Assembly: GCA_002310055.1 (NCBI GenBank)
Contig: DBXS01000010.1
Span: forward strand, 22,092-86,091
Source: Clostridiales bacterium UBA1206
GTDB taxonomy: Bacteria; Bacillota; Clostridia; Oscillospirales; CAG-382
Reading direction: 5' to 3'
DNA length: 64,000 bases
Below the pieces are notes generated by a model. It was given only the letters and a program-made list of their open reading frames with translations, ran no database searches and was not told the DNA's origin. The translations under genes were made by a program, and so were the position numbers. Shown here piece after piece: positions 1 through 8,235 of this stretch; position 1 is the first letter of the stretch, and each line of letters starts with the position of its first letter.

Positions 1-1778
1 TAATCGAGATGTATCCCCGCTATATCGTAATTTTCAAGCAGTTCTTCATAGACCGCAAGCACCAGCGCGCGGTTTTCGGCGTCGTATGGATCGAGGAATA
101 CGAACCCGCCCGTGGGGAGCGGATAGTAATCGTTGCCGGCGCGGTCGATGAGCCGCTTTTCCTTTGGCAGCGTGTTTGCAAGGCAGTTCGGTTCTTTCGC
201 CAGGTTCTGCGTGAGCCCTATGCAGAAATTCTGCACCCACGCGTGGATCTCTATGCCGTATTCTTTCGCTATGCGGCAAAAGCCCTCCAGCGCGTCGTAT
301 TCGCCGTTTGCGGGATTGTGCAGCACCCCCGGCACGGACGAATATCCGATCGTATAGCCGTAATACCACGTTTCTATATACAGCGCGTTTATGTTCATCG
401 CCTTTGCTTTTTGCAGCAGGGCGCGCACCTCTTCGTCGCTCTTTTCGGTGGAACGGTACCACGCGGCGCGGTTTTCCGCGGCTTTGGATGGTATGAGACG
501 GTAACGCAGCTCGCCGAGCGCCGCTTTTTCGGCGGAAACGAGTTCGAGCACGGCATAATATTCTTCTGCCGCCATACGCTGCATCGCTTCGTACCTGAGG
601 TCGCAGGCGCGCCGGAAAAGCTCGTCGCAGACGGCGTAATCGATATCGAGGAATTCCGCGCGCGCGGATCTGAGCGCGTTGTCCGCCTCGGTCAGCATCA
701 ATTCCTGCGATACGTATTCCGTGAGCGGAGTCTGTACGATGGTCACGGTGTTGTTTGCGCGGTCGAGGAACGCGTACGCGCCGTGTCTGTACGCCTCTTT
801 GAGCGCGGTCTCGTTCTTGCCGTGGCCGGATATTACGAATCCGCCTTCGGGGATGGCGGCGTTGCCGCCGTAAACTTCGCCCACGCACATCAGGTTTTTA
901 TCCACCTGCACCTCGTAGCCGTAAGGGTTGGTGCCGGTCGTGCTTTTTCCGCTGTATATGACCAGGAAATCCTGCTGCCGCACGTCGTTGTACCTGTCCA
1001 CGGAGAGCACGGTTTTTTCGTATTTGCCGTTTTGCAGATGTATCTCGGCGCCGGTTTCGCTTTGATCCGGCTTGGACGCGTTGGGACCGAACGAAAGCAC
1101 AAAACCGTTTTCGGGGATATCCGTGTCGCCTTCTTCGTATACGCCGGTGATCTTTCCGTCTTCTATGACGAATTCGACCCCTCCCGCGGAAGTGCGCGTG
1201 GATTCGCCGAACGACGGCGTGTACAATATGACCGAACGCTTGTCGCGTTCACAGTCCCTGCCGGTGATACGGCAGGTCTTTGCGCCTATCACGGCGTAAT
1301 CGGCGTACAGTGTTTCGACTTTTCCGGTCTTGATTATCGCCTTTTCGCCCGCCTTAACGTTTTCTCCGTGCGCGGCGTATTCCCCGCAGAACGATATGAT
1401 ATACGTATCCGGCATTATGATGAGCCGTTCGCCGGGTTTGCCGACGTAAACAACGGTGCGGTCCCTGACCGCGAGCTCGACGAAATCCACATCCTTTTCG
1501 GACGTTATCTCGCCGTATTCGTAATTATATATGCGCACGCAGTCGCCCGCGGGTCCGGTGTTGACTTCGGCTTCGTATATTTCGCCGCCGAGCTCGAGCC
1601 CGACGCGCTTTATTTCGGCTTCGGAAACAGGTTCGGAGCTTACGGAGCTTTCCATGCCGCTCACCTCCGTGTCAGTCATATCTTCGCCGTCCGAAACGTC
1701 GCCGGTGCCGCCTTTGCAGGCATAAACGAACGCGCACAGCAAAACTGCGGCGGCGAGCAGTAAAGCTTTGAATCTCAT
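1..1778 (-). CDS. Family-10-like glycosyl hydrolase lipoprotein (GHL10/YngK type), partial at window edge
   Basis: At least 592 codons are visible. The reading frame leaves the window on the left, so the C-terminus is missing. The N-terminus is a lipoprotein signal with a hydrophobic core and a Cys near residue 20 (FVYAC), then an acidic/Ser-rich linker. The middle holds two related blocks with the patterns YTPSFGESTRTS and YSGKSTTGTNPYGYEV, each ending in a Pro-x-x-Gly-(Gly/Phe)-Phe-Val pattern, as found before GHL10 domains. The last ~180 visible residues carry the barrel pattern (NALYIETWYYG, GIEIHAWVQNF, DIAGIHLDY). GHL10 proteins are thought to act on cell-surface or peptidoglycan-type glycans; the substrate here is unknown. 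Start chosen at ATG 1776-1778 because GGAGGAAAG lies just upstream. Confidence 0.8.
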   Translation of the reverse strand, partial: MRFKALLLAAAVLLCAFVYACKGGTGDVSDGEDMTDTEVSGMESSVSSEPVSEAEIKRVGLELGGEIYEAEVNTGPAGDCVRIYNYEYGEITSEKDVDFVELAVRDRTVVYVGKPGERLIIMPDTYIISFCGEYAAHGENVKAGEKAIIKTGKVETLYADYAVIGAKTCRITGRDCERDKRSVILYTPSFGESTRTSAGGVEFVIEDGKITGVYEEGDTDIPENGFVLSFGPNASKPDQSETGAEIHLQNGKYEKTVLSVDRYNDVRQQDFLVIYSGKSTTGTNPYGYEVQVDKNLMCVGEVYGGNAAIPEGGFVISGHGKNETALKEAYRHGAYAFLDRANNTVTIVQTPLTEYVSQELMLTEADNALRSARAEFLDIDYAVCDELFRRACDLRYEAMQRMAAEEYYAVLELVSAEKAALGELRYRLIPSKAAENRAAWYRSTEKSDEEVRALLQKAKAMNINALYIETWYYGYTIGYSSVPGVLHNPANGEYDALEGFCRIAKEYGIEIHAWVQNFCIGLTQNLAKEPNCLANTLPKEKRLIDRAGNDYYPLPTGGFVFLDPYDAENRALVLAVYEELLENYDIAGIHLD

Positions 1779-1806
1779 TTTCTTTCCTCCGTTGACTACT
1801 GTCAAT

Positions 1807-1835
1807 ATAATACCAAAACTTCCGCACGCCGTCAA
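1807..1835 (-). promoter_or_regulatory. Sigma-A promoter of the glycosyl hydrolase gene
   Basis: On the minus strand: TTGACG (-35), 17-bp spacer, TATTAT (-10), about 30 bp upstream of the ATG at 1778. It faces away from the ABC exporter promoter. Confidence 0.75.
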
Positions 1836-1868
1836 CACCGATTTATTCAAATACACCGCTTTTTTCGC

Positions 1869-1897
1869 TTGACAGCGGGAAATGTATAAAGTATAAT
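1869..1897 (+). promoter_or_regulatory. Consensus sigma-A promoter of the ABC exporter gene
   Basis: TTGACA, 17-bp spacer, TATAAT: a perfect consensus match. The -10 lies ~38 bp before the GTG start at 1935. Confidence 0.85.
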
Positions 1898-1934
1898 TAA
1901 ATTATAAATATGCAGCCGGAGAAGGTGACAGCGC

Positions 1935-3656
1935 GTGCTGAAAAGATTTATCGCCTATTACAAGCCGCACCGAAAGATGTTTTATCTGGATATGGCGGCT
2001 TCCATGCTCATTTCGCTCATAGGGATGGTCTATCCCATTGTGACGAACCTTATGCTCAAGGATCTTATCCCCAACCGCAACTACCGCGCGGTGATAATCG
2101 CCGGCGTATGCGTGCTGGCGCTTTACATAGCGCGTCTGCTTTTGCGCTATTTCGTGCAGTATTACGGCCATATGATAGGCGTGGGGATGCAGGCGCAGAT
2201 GCGGCGCGACCTGTTCGCTCACCTGCAGAAGCTGCCGTTTTCGTTTTACGACGAACACGAGACCGGCAAGATAATGACGCGTATGACGAGCGATCTGTTC
2301 GACGTCAGCGAGCTCGCCCACCACGGTCCCGAAAACATAATAATCAGCTCGGTGATGCTCATCGGTTCTTTCATTTACCTCTGCACCATAAACGTGTGGC
2401 TCACGCTCATAATATTCTGCTGCGTGCCCATACTCGTTTCGGTGGCGATATATTTCCGCAAAAAGATGCGCGCCGCGTTCACCGAACGCCGCAAAGAGAC
2501 GGCGGTCATCAACGGCGCGCTCGAAAGCAGCATTTCCGGCATCCGCGTAACGAAGGCGTTCACTAATTCCGAAAAAGAAAAAGAAAAGTTCGAACGCGGC
2601 AATTCGGCGTTCGTGCGCGCGTGCCGCGCGGCGTACAAGGCGATGGCGCAGTTCTTTTCCGGCACCTCGTTCATCACCGATATTTTCAACGTGATAATCC
2701 TTATAGCCGGCGGCCTGTTCCTTTACGACGGCAAAATAGATTTCGCCGAGTATTCCACTTTTATCGTTTCGGTCAACCTCTTCATCTCGCCCATCACCAC
2801 GCTCATCAACTTTGTGGAATCGTACCAGAACGGCGTGACGGGGTTCAGCCGGTTCCTTGAGATACTGGACGAGAAGCCCGAAGAAGACGCGCCCGACGCC
2901 GTCGACATAGGCAAGGTCGAAGGAAAGATAGAGCTGGACGACGTTGAATTCTCGTATAACAATTCCGAAGAAGTGCTGCACGGCGTGTCGCTGACGGTGG
3001 AAAAAGGCGAAGTCCTTGCGCTCGTGGGCGCTTCGGGCGGCGGCAAGACCACGATATGCCACCTTATCCCGCGGTTCGCCGACGTCACCGGCGGCGCCAT
3101 ACGCATCGACGGCAGGGATATCCGTTCCGTAACTATGGATTCGCTGCGGCGCAACATAGGCATAGTGCAGCAGGACGTGTTCCTGTTCGGCGGCACGATA
3201 CGCGAAAACATTCTTTACGGCAGACTCAACGCCACCGACGACGAAGTGATCGAAGCCGCCAAACGCGCCAACCTGCACGACTGGATTATGACGCTGGAGC
3301 ACGGCTACGACACCGAGATAGGCGAGCGCGGCGTAAAGATATCCGGCGGGCAGAAACAGCGCATAAGCATAGCGCGCGTGTTCCTCAAAGACCCGGCGAT
3401 ACTCATACTCGACGAGGCGACGTCGGCGCTCGACAACGCCACCGAAATATATATTCAAAAGGCGCTCGACGAGCTCTGCCGCGGCCGCACGACGATAGTC
3501 GTCGCCCACCGGCTTTCCACCATACGCAACGCCACGCAGATAGCGGTCATAGACGGCGGCAGAGTGGCGGAGCTCGGCACGCACGAAGAGCTGATAAAGC
3601 AGAACGGTATTTACGCTTCGCTCTATTCCCTGCAGTTCAGGGAAAGCGACAGATAA
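1935..3656 (+). CDS. ABC transporter, fused membrane and ATPase subunits (MsbA/multidrug exporter type)
   Basis: 573-residue half-transporter. The N-terminal ~310 residues contain six predicted helices of the type-IV exporter fold (first YLDMAASMLISLIGMVYPIV). The ATPase domain follows from about residue 335: Walker A GASGGGKTT, Q-loop QQDVFLFGG, signature SGGQKQR, Walker B ILILDEATSALD and H-loop VVAHRLST. Walker A has Gly-Gly-Gly where Gly-Ser-Gly is usual, a tolerated variant. Such proteins dimerise and export lipids, peptides or drugs; substrate cannot be inferred. The start is a GTG at 1935, supported by GGAGAAGG nine bases upstream. It has its own promoter and a strong terminator, so it is a single-gene unit. 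Confidence 0.93.
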   Translation: MLKRFIAYYKPHRKMFYLDMAASMLISLIGMVYPIVTNLMLKDLIPNRNYRAVIIAGVCVLALYIARLLLRYFVQYYGHMIGVGMQAQMRRDLFAHLQKLPFSFYDEHETGKIMTRMTSDLFDVSELAHHGPENIIISSVMLIGSFIYLCTINVWLTLIIFCCVPILVSVAIYFRKKMRAAFTERRKETAVINGALESSISGIRVTKAFTNSEKEKEKFERGNSAFVRACRAAYKAMAQFFSGTSFITDIFNVIILIAGGLFLYDGKIDFAEYSTFIVSVNLFISPITTLINFVESYQNGVTGFSRFLEILDEKPEEDAPDAVDIGKVEGKIELDDVEFSYNNSEEVLHGVSLTVEKGEVLALVGASGGGKTTICHLIPRFADVTGGAIRIDGRDIRSVTMDSLRRNIGIVQQDVFLFGGTIRENILYGRLNATDDEVIEAAKRANLHDWIMTLEHGYDTEIGERGVKISGGQKQRISIARVFLKDPAILILDEATSALDNATEIYIQKALDELCRGRTTIVVAHRLSTIRNATQIAVIDGGRVAELGTHEELIKQNGIYASLYSLQFRESDR

Positions 3657-3671
3657 ACGGCATATAACGCA

Positions 3672-3704
3672 AAAGGCAAAGACTTTTTTAAGGTCTTTGC
3701 CTTT
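3672..3704. terminator. Bidirectional intrinsic terminator between the ABC exporter and GNAT genes
   Basis: Perfect 12-bp inverted repeat (AAAGGCAAAGAC / GTCTTTGCCTTT) with a T-rich 9-nt loop, followed by GTTTTATTTTA on the plus strand. The convergent GNAT gene ends at 3708. Confidence 0.9.
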
Positions 3705-3707
3705 GTT

Positions 3708-4409
3708 TTATTTTATAATGAACCAATACATTTCGCACTGCGCTTTTTCATAGTCCGTGGTCTTCTGCAGTGCAAGCGACGCCTTGTTGCTTATGAACAC
3801 CTGGCCGTACGGGTAAAGCCCGGCTCTCATCATCTCTCCGGTCATGAAAAGCTCCATTTCCCTGCCGTAGCCGCAGCGTCTGAAACGCGGCAGCACGTAA
3901 AGCATTCCCATGCAGCCTTCGGCGTGCACGCCTATAAATCCGACCTTTACGTTCCCGGCGCGCGCTATGAAGAGCTCTTTTCTTTTTACAGCCAGTTCGA
4001 GCATATCCTCATCCACCAGATGATAATGCCTGCGCACGAACGGAAGATCGTCCGGCGTCGCGGCGCGCATATCCAGCCGCTTTTCATATTCCGGCGGCTC
4101 TTTTCCCAAATATACGTACTGCCTGCATTCGGTGAACGTGGCGCGGGGGTACGTTTTTTGTATATATTCCGCCGTTTCAGCCGTAAAGACTTCACATTCG
4201 TCGCCCGGCGCGAGCGGATGAGAAGCGAGCAGCTTTTCCGTTTCCGCGGCGTCGGGAGACGCAAGGAAATATATGCCCGAAAAAGCTTCGCGAATAAAGA
4301 GCCCGCGTTCGCTGTGCGCGATTACCTGCGCGCTGCCGCGCTTTATGCAGTTCATCATCCCGCAGTAGCGCGGGATATCGGTCAGCAGGAATTCGTAAAC
4401 GCCGTTCAT
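3708..4409 (-). CDS. GNAT-family N-acetyltransferase
   Basis: 233 residues. The C-terminal half carries the GNAT core: strand VKVGFIGVHAEGCMGMLYV followed by the acetyl-CoA loop RFRRCGYGRE (R-x-x-G-x-G type), which binds the pyrophosphate. The N-terminal ~120 residues (MNGVYEFLLTDIPRYCGM) are a less conserved substrate region, so the acceptor is unknown. The frame is open further upstream, but the chosen ATG overlaps the stop of the preceding gene as ATGA (4406-4409), indicating translational coupling with the MazG-like gene. Confidence 0.82.
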   Translation of the reverse strand: MNGVYEFLLTDIPRYCGMMNCIKRGSAQVIAHSERGLFIREAFSGIYFLASPDAAETEKLLASHPLAPGDECEVFTAETAEYIQKTYPRATFTECRQYVYLGKEPPEYEKRLDMRAATPDDLPFVRRHYHLVDEDMLELAVKRKELFIARAGNVKVGFIGVHAEGCMGMLYVLPRFRRCGYGREMELFMTGEMMRAGLYPYGQVFISNKASLALQKTTDYEKAQCEMYWFIIK

Positions 4410-4744
4410 TCCGCGTTCTCCCAGCGGTGCATATTGCGCTCGTGCTTGGCGTAATACGCGCTTTCCATCTCGTCGGGCTCTATGCCGTAGCATATCAGCA
4501 CGTCGTTCAGATACATGAGCACGTCGCACATTTCTTCCGTAAAGCGCGCACGCGCTTCGCCTTTTTCAAGGATGGCTGCGTCGCCGTCTTTTTTTATCAC
4601 GTCCGCCGCCTCGCCCGCTTCTATCATCATCCACAAAAGCTTGCTCCGCGCTTCATCGGGGCCGCACGGCGGCCAAAGGTTCCTGTATTTGTCCTGCAGC
4701 TCTTTCTGGAGCCGCTGCATTTCGTCAAAGCCGATCTTGTTCAT
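4406..4744 (-). CDS. MazG-like nucleotide pyrophosphohydrolase
   Basis: 112 residues, an all-alpha MazG-type protein. The metal-binding pattern is present: EAGEAAD (E-x-x-E type) then EEMCDVLMYLND (E-x-x-D). The family hydrolyses (d)NTPs to NMP and pyrophosphate, usually house-cleaning or dUTP-type activity; exact substrate unknown. Start at ATG 4744, where AAAGGCGG gives a good ribosome site. An upstream ATG in frame would add a Cys/Ile-rich stretch with no support. First gene of a two-gene operon with the GNAT protein. Confidence 0.75.
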   Translation of the reverse strand: MNKIGFDEMQRLQKELQDKYRNLWPPCGPDEARSKLLWMMIEAGEAADVIKKDGDAAILEKGEARARFTEEMCDVLMYLNDVLICYGIEPDEMESAYYAKHERNMHRWENAE

Positions 4745-4881
4745 AAGTCCAACCGCCTTTCTTATACAAAATATAACACAAGCGGCGGAATAAATCAAGT
4801 TATTTTTGCCCTGCCCGCACGGAACGACGTTTTACGACCGCAGTGATGGTATATAATGGCACGCAAAGGAGGCAAAAAGCA

Positions 4882-5208
4882 ATGGAACACACGATAAAAA
4901 GCGAAAACGGCGTTATGACTGTATACCTGCGGGGCGAGATGGATCACCACAACGCCGCGCCGCTGCGTGAACAGATCGACGCCGCGCTGACGTTTGAAAA
5001 CCCCGCCGTGCTGAAGCTGGACCTTTCGGAGATCGCGTTCTGCGATTCTTCGGGTCTGGGATTCATCATGGGGCGTTACCGCCGTATGGAATCCGCCGGC
5101 GGAAGCATGGTCTTAGTCAACCCTTCCGAACCCACTATGCGGATACTCAGGCTCGCGGGAGTGGATTCGATAATAAACGTAGAATACACGAAAGGAGCGG
5201 CAAAATGA
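4882..5208 (+). CDS. spoIIAA: Anti-sigma-F factor antagonist SpoIIAA
   Basis: 108-residue single STAS domain. The phosphorylation loop FCDSSGLGF contains the Ser that SpoIIAB phosphorylates and SpoIIE dephosphorylates in Bacillus. Unphosphorylated SpoIIAA pulls SpoIIAB off sigma-F in the forespore. First gene of the spoIIAA-spoIIAB-sigF operon. ATG 4882 was chosen over an in-frame ATG at 4843 because AAAGGAGG lies 9 bases before it. A TATAAT at 4852-4857 could be a -10, but I find no convincing -35 or sigma-H site. Confidence 0.93.
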   Translation: MEHTIKSENGVMTVYLRGEMDHHNAAPLREQIDAALTFENPAVLKLDLSEIAFCDSSGLGFIMGRYRRMESAGGSMVLVNPSEPTMRILRLAGVDSIINVEYTKGAAK

Positions 5209-5651
5209 AAACTTCACCGCAAAACCGGTTCAAATGCGTTTTTCCCGCCAAATCGGCGAACGAAAGCTTTGCGCGGATGATCGCTTCGGCGTTCGTCGCA
5301 CAGCTCGATCCGCGCGTGGACGAGCTCGCCGATCTCAAGACCGCCGTGAGCGAAGCAGTCACAAACGTCATAGTCCACGCCTACTCGGGGACGGATATCC
5401 CGCCGGAAGAACGTGTAGTCATAATGAGCGGCGAACTGCGCGAAGGCAGGCGGATCGCCGTGACCGTGAAAGACCGCGGAAAAGGAATAGAAGACGTAAA
5501 GAAAGCGCGCGAGCCGCTTTTCACCACTTCCGCCGCCGAGGAGCGTTCGGGGATGGGATTCACCGTGATGGAAACGTTCGCCGATACGGTAAAAGTCGCG
5601 TCGCGCCCCGGAAAAGGCACTTCCGTGCGGCTTTACAAGCGTTTTACTTAA
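5205..5651 (+). CDS. spoIIAB: Anti-sigma-F factor SpoIIAB (GHKL serine kinase)
   Basis: 148 residues, matching the family. GHKL ATPase boxes are visible: N-box LKTAVSEAVTNVIVHAY, G1 VKDRGKGIED, G2 ERSGMGFTVM, and a final GKGTSVRL. The protein binds and holds sigma-F with ATP bound, and phosphorylates SpoIIAA. The start overlaps the spoIIAA stop as ATGA (5205-5208), consistent with the equimolar coupling known for this partner-switching module. Confidence 0.95.
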   Translation: MKTSPQNRFKCVFPAKSANESFARMIASAFVAQLDPRVDELADLKTAVSEAVTNVIVHAYSGTDIPPEERVVIMSGELREGRRIAVTVKDRGKGIEDVKKAREPLFTTSAAEERSGMGFTVMETFADTVKVASRPGKGTSVRLYKRFT

Positions 5652-6359
5652 ATGACGTTCGCCGAGATCAACGCGCCCGAACAGCTCAAGAAGGCGAAAG
5701 AGGGCGACAGGGCGGCGTTCGACCGCATAATAGCGGCGAATCTGGGGCTGGTGCGTTCGATCGCATCTCGCTTCACCGGGCGCGGCACCGAATACGAAGA
5801 TCTGGTGCAGATAGGCAGCATAGGGCTCATAAAGGCGCTCAAAAACTTTGACCTTGGCGCAGGCACGTGTTTTTCCACCTACGCGGTCCCTATGGTGACG
5901 GGCGAAATAAAAAAGCATCTGCGCGACGACGGCGCCATAAAAGTCTCGCGCAATATCAAGCGCGACGCGACGAACGTGGCGCGCAAACGGCAGGATTTTA
6001 TGAAAGAAAACGGCCGTGAACCCACGGTGAACGAACTCGCGTCGCTTACGGGCATTTCCGCCGAAAACGTCGTCGCCGCGTGCGAGGCGAGCGCGCCTAT
6101 GCTTTCGTTTTCCGCGCCGCTGGGCGACGCCACGCTCGAAAACCTTGTGGGGACCGACAACATAGCCGAAACGTGCGAAAAACTATCGCTCCGCCAGGCG
6201 ATTTCCCGGCTGGACCCCGAAGAGCGCGCGATAGTGGAACTGCGGTATTTTCTGGGAAGATCGCAAAAAGAGACCGGCGAAAGACTGGGACTCACTCAGG
6301 TCACGGTCTCGCGCCGGGAAAAGAATATACTCAAAAAACTGCGGGAATCGCTGTTATAA
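5652..6359 (+). CDS. sigF: Forespore RNA polymerase sigma factor SigF
   Basis: 235 residues. Region 2 (NLGLVRSIASRF, YEDLVQIGSIGLIKA, FSTYAVPMVTGEIKKHLR), region 3 (REPTVNELASLTGISAENV) and region 4 (LDPEERAIVELRYF, SQKETGERLGLTQVTVSR) are in order. It directs the first forespore-specific transcription after septation. The ATG directly abuts the spoIIAB stop without a strong ribosome site, so translation is probably coupled. Its last codons overlap by 6 bp the end of the convergent TtcA-like gene. Assignment as SigF rather than SigG rests on the spoIIAA-spoIIAB context. Confidence 0.95.
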   Translation: MTFAEINAPEQLKKAKEGDRAAFDRIIAANLGLVRSIASRFTGRGTEYEDLVQIGSIGLIKALKNFDLGAGTCFSTYAVPMVTGEIKKHLRDDGAIKVSRNIKRDATNVARKRQDFMKENGREPTVNELASLTGISAENVVAACEASAPMLSFSAPLGDATLENLVGTDNIAETCEKLSLRQAISRLDPEERAIVELRYFLGRSQKETGERLGLTQVTVSRREKNILKKLRESLL

Positions 6360-7118
6360 TCCGCCGCCCGGCCTTTTGCGCGCGTGCGGGACGAGCTTGA
6401 AGCCCGAAACGCCGCCGCGTTCCATTGCGCCGAAAACGCGCTTTTTGAACCCGTGGTCTTCGCGCTCGCGTTCGCGGATGAAGGTCTTCATCTTTTCGCG
6501 GTCGGTGAATCCGTCGGCGGGGCAGGTCTTTTGTACCACTTCTATGCCTTCGGCTGCGACGAAACGCTTTACGTCGCTTTCGGGCGTGTAGATCAGCGGG
6601 CGGATGAGGGTAACGCCCGTGCGGTCGAGGTACGTCACCGGCGAAAAACAGCCGATGCGCCCTTCGTTGAAAAGGTTCATGAAAAACGTTTCGAGTGCGT
6701 CGTCGTAATGATGCCCCAAAGCGACCTTTTTTATCCCTTCGGCGACCGCGGTATCGTAAAGCGCGCCGCGGCGCAGATTGGCGCACAGCGAGCACGGATT
6801 GCTTTCCCTGCGCAGTTCAAAGACGATCTGGTAGATATCGGCCTTTTTGATTATCAGTTCGACCTCCAGCTCGTCGCACAGCCGCTTTACGGGCCCGAGG
6901 TCAAGCCCCGGAACGCCGGTATCGAGGCATATCGCCTTGACTTCGAACGGCTGCGAATAGAAACGCGAAAGCGCTTTGAGCGCACAGAGCAGCGTGAGGC
7001 TGTCCTTGCCGCCGCTGACGCCGACCGCGACCGTATCGCCCGCGGATATCATATCGTACCCGTCGACGGCGCGCCGCACCTGGGAAAGCAGTTTTTGTAT
7101 GTGTTTGAATTCTCTCAT
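6354..7118 (-). CDS. TtcA-type PP-loop ATPase, probable tRNA 2-thiocytidine biosynthesis enzyme
   Basis: 254 residues. PP-loop motif GVSGGKDSL near residue 35 activates the base with ATP. A central CSLC (C-x-x-C) and a later Cys (KTCPAD) are the Fe-S ligands of the TtcA/TtuA group. GHHYDDALET is the conserved metal and nucleotide region. TtcA thiolates cytidine 32 of certain tRNAs with sulfur from a cysteine desulfurase. Two such enzymes are encoded nearby (8.2 and 12.5 kb), which fits but does not prove partnership. Substrate base not certain. Convergent with sigF, ends overlapping by 6 bp. Confidence 0.85.
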   Translation of the reverse strand: MREFKHIQKLLSQVRRAVDGYDMISAGDTVAVGVSGGKDSLTLLCALKALSRFYSQPFEVKAICLDTGVPGLDLGPVKRLCDELEVELIIKKADIYQIVFELRRESNPCSLCANLRRGALYDTAVAEGIKKVALGHHYDDALETFFMNLFNEGRIGCFSPVTYLDRTGVTLIRPLIYTPESDVKRFVAAEGIEVVQKTCPADGFTDREKMKTFIREREREDHGFKKRVFGAMERGGVSGFKLVPHARKRPGGGL

Positions 7119-7133
7119 ATTATCACCGCATTC

Positions 7134-7162
7134 TTTATATCACAAAAGCCGCCGAAACACAA
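7134..7162 (-). promoter_or_regulatory. Possible promoter of the TtcA-like gene
   Basis: Minus strand TTGTGT, 17-bp spacer, TATAAA, 16 bp before the start codon. The -35 is weak. The rest of the 216-bp gap to rplM holds only the rplM promoter and A/T-rich sequence. Confidence 0.4.
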
Positions 7163-7264
7163 GCGCCATTTTGTAAAAATGTACGGCGGCGTGCGGCGAA
7201 ATGCGAAAAAAACGCACGAAAACGTAAAAAATGCGAAGAATTTTGATTTTTTTTAAAAAAACTC

Positions 7265-7292
7265 TTGACAAACGGGATTTTTCTGTTATAAT
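7265..7292 (+). promoter_or_regulatory. Sigma-A promoter of rplM-rpsI
   Basis: TTGACA, 16-bp spacer, TATAAT, followed by a short ~40-nt leader and AAAGGAG before rplM. Confidence 0.85.
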
Positions 7293-7334
7293 ACGCAGGC
7301 AAGTTAAAAAACACAAAAGGAGAAAAGTTCCAAA

Positions 7335-7766
7335 ATGACTTCATTCATGGCAAAAAAAGAGGAAGTCGAACGCAAGTGGTACGTTATCGACGCCGCCGGC
7401 AAAACGCTCGGCAAAGTCGCAGTTGCCGCCGCGACCGTCCTCAACGGTAAACACCGTCCCGAATACACCCCGCACGTTGACTGCGGCGAATGCGTTATTA
7501 TCGTAAACGCAGAAAAAGTCGTCCTCACCGGCAGAAAACTCGATCAGAAGACCTATTACCATCACAGCGGTTACGTAGGCGGTCTCAAAGCGGTAAAATA
7601 CCGCACGCTTATGGCGACCAAACCCGAAATGGTCGTAGAGCTCGCGGTCAAAGGCATGCTTCCCAAGAACAAGATCGGCGCCGAAAGTTTCAGAAGACTC
7701 CGCGTTTTCAAAGGCCCCGACCACAAGCAGCAGGCTCAGCAGCCCATAGCGCTTGAAGTAAAGTAA
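7335..7766 (+). CDS. rplM: 50S ribosomal protein L13
   Basis: 143 residues, full length. The N-terminal signature EERKWYV-type (VERKWYVIDAAGKTLGKVA) and VNAEKVVLTGRK, YYHHSGYVGG, GMLPKNKIG are typical. L13 is an early-assembly large-subunit protein. The ATG at 7335 gives the MTSFMAKKEEVERKW N-terminus usual in Firmicutes, so it is preferred over the ATG at 7347. First gene of a two-gene operon with rpsI, the universal bacterial pairing. Confidence 0.97.
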   Translation: MTSFMAKKEEVERKWYVIDAAGKTLGKVAVAAATVLNGKHRPEYTPHVDCGECVIIVNAEKVVLTGRKLDQKTYYHHSGYVGGLKAVKYRTLMATKPEMVVELAVKGMLPKNKIGAESFRRLRVFKGPDHKQQAQQPIALEVK

Positions 7767-7779
7767 GGAGGAAGCTACG

Positions 7780-8184
7780 ATGACTTATACATCTTCTAAA
7801 CCCTATTTCTACGGCACCGGCAGAAGAAAATCCTCTACCGCCCGCGTTCGCCTCGTCCCCGGCTCCGGCGTCATCACCGTCAACAAAAAGGACGTCGACG
7901 AATATTTCGGTCTCGATACCCTTCGTCTTATAATAGACCAGCCGTTCAACGTTACCGGCACCATGGGCAAGTTCGACGTCATCGCCACCGTCGAAGGCGG
8001 CGGCATTTCCGGCCAGGCGGGCGCCGTGCGTCACGGCATTTCCCGCGCGCTGCTCCAGGCGGGCGACGAATATCGCGCTCCGCTCAAAAAAGCGGGTCTG
8101 CTCACCCGCGACCCCAGAATGAAGGAACGCAAAAAGTACGGTCTCAAAGCCGCACGCCGCGCTTCCCAGTTCAGCAAACGTTAA
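7780..8184 (+). CDS. rpsI: 30S ribosomal protein S9
   Basis: 134 residues. GTGRRKSSTARVRL at the N-terminus, VRHGISRALL in the middle and the basic tail KAARRASQFSKR whose final Lys-Arg contacts P-site tRNA. GGAGGAAGC precedes the ATG. Thirteen bases after rplM and followed by a terminator. Confidence 0.97.
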   Translation: MTYTSSKPYFYGTGRRKSSTARVRLVPGSGVITVNKKDVDEYFGLDTLRLIIDQPFNVTGTMGKFDVIATVEGGGISGQAGAVRHGISRALLQAGDEYRAPLKKAGLLTRDPRMKERKKYGLKAARRASQFSKR

Positions 8185-8205
8185 CACGTTTTACGCATAC
8201 GAAAC

Positions 8206-8229
8206 AGCCGCAGGCAAGAACCTGCGGCT
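8206..8229. terminator. Terminator after rpsI
   Basis: 9-bp stem AGCCGCAGG / CCTGCGGCT with a 6-nt loop, then TCGTTTTTATTTT. It probably also stops the convergent cysteine desulfurase gene ending at 8236. Confidence 0.88.
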
Positions 8230-8235
8230 TCGTTT

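Noticed and set aside
9..1763. Long plus-strand open frame opposite the glycosyl hydrolase
   Set aside because: Antisense shadow of the high-GC gene; no family pattern, no ribosome site, and the minus strand gives a signal peptide and GHL10 motifs.
1902..3584. Long minus-strand frame opposite the ABC exporter
   Set aside because: His/Tyr/Arg-rich shadow sequence; the plus frame has all ABC motifs.
4843..4881. Longer SpoIIAA start
   Set aside because: Strong AAAGGAGG is positioned for ATG 4882 and family N-termini match that start.
7163..7264. Riboswitch in the rplM upstream gap
   Set aside because: Region is upstream of the rplM promoter and only A/T-rich; no conserved structure seen.
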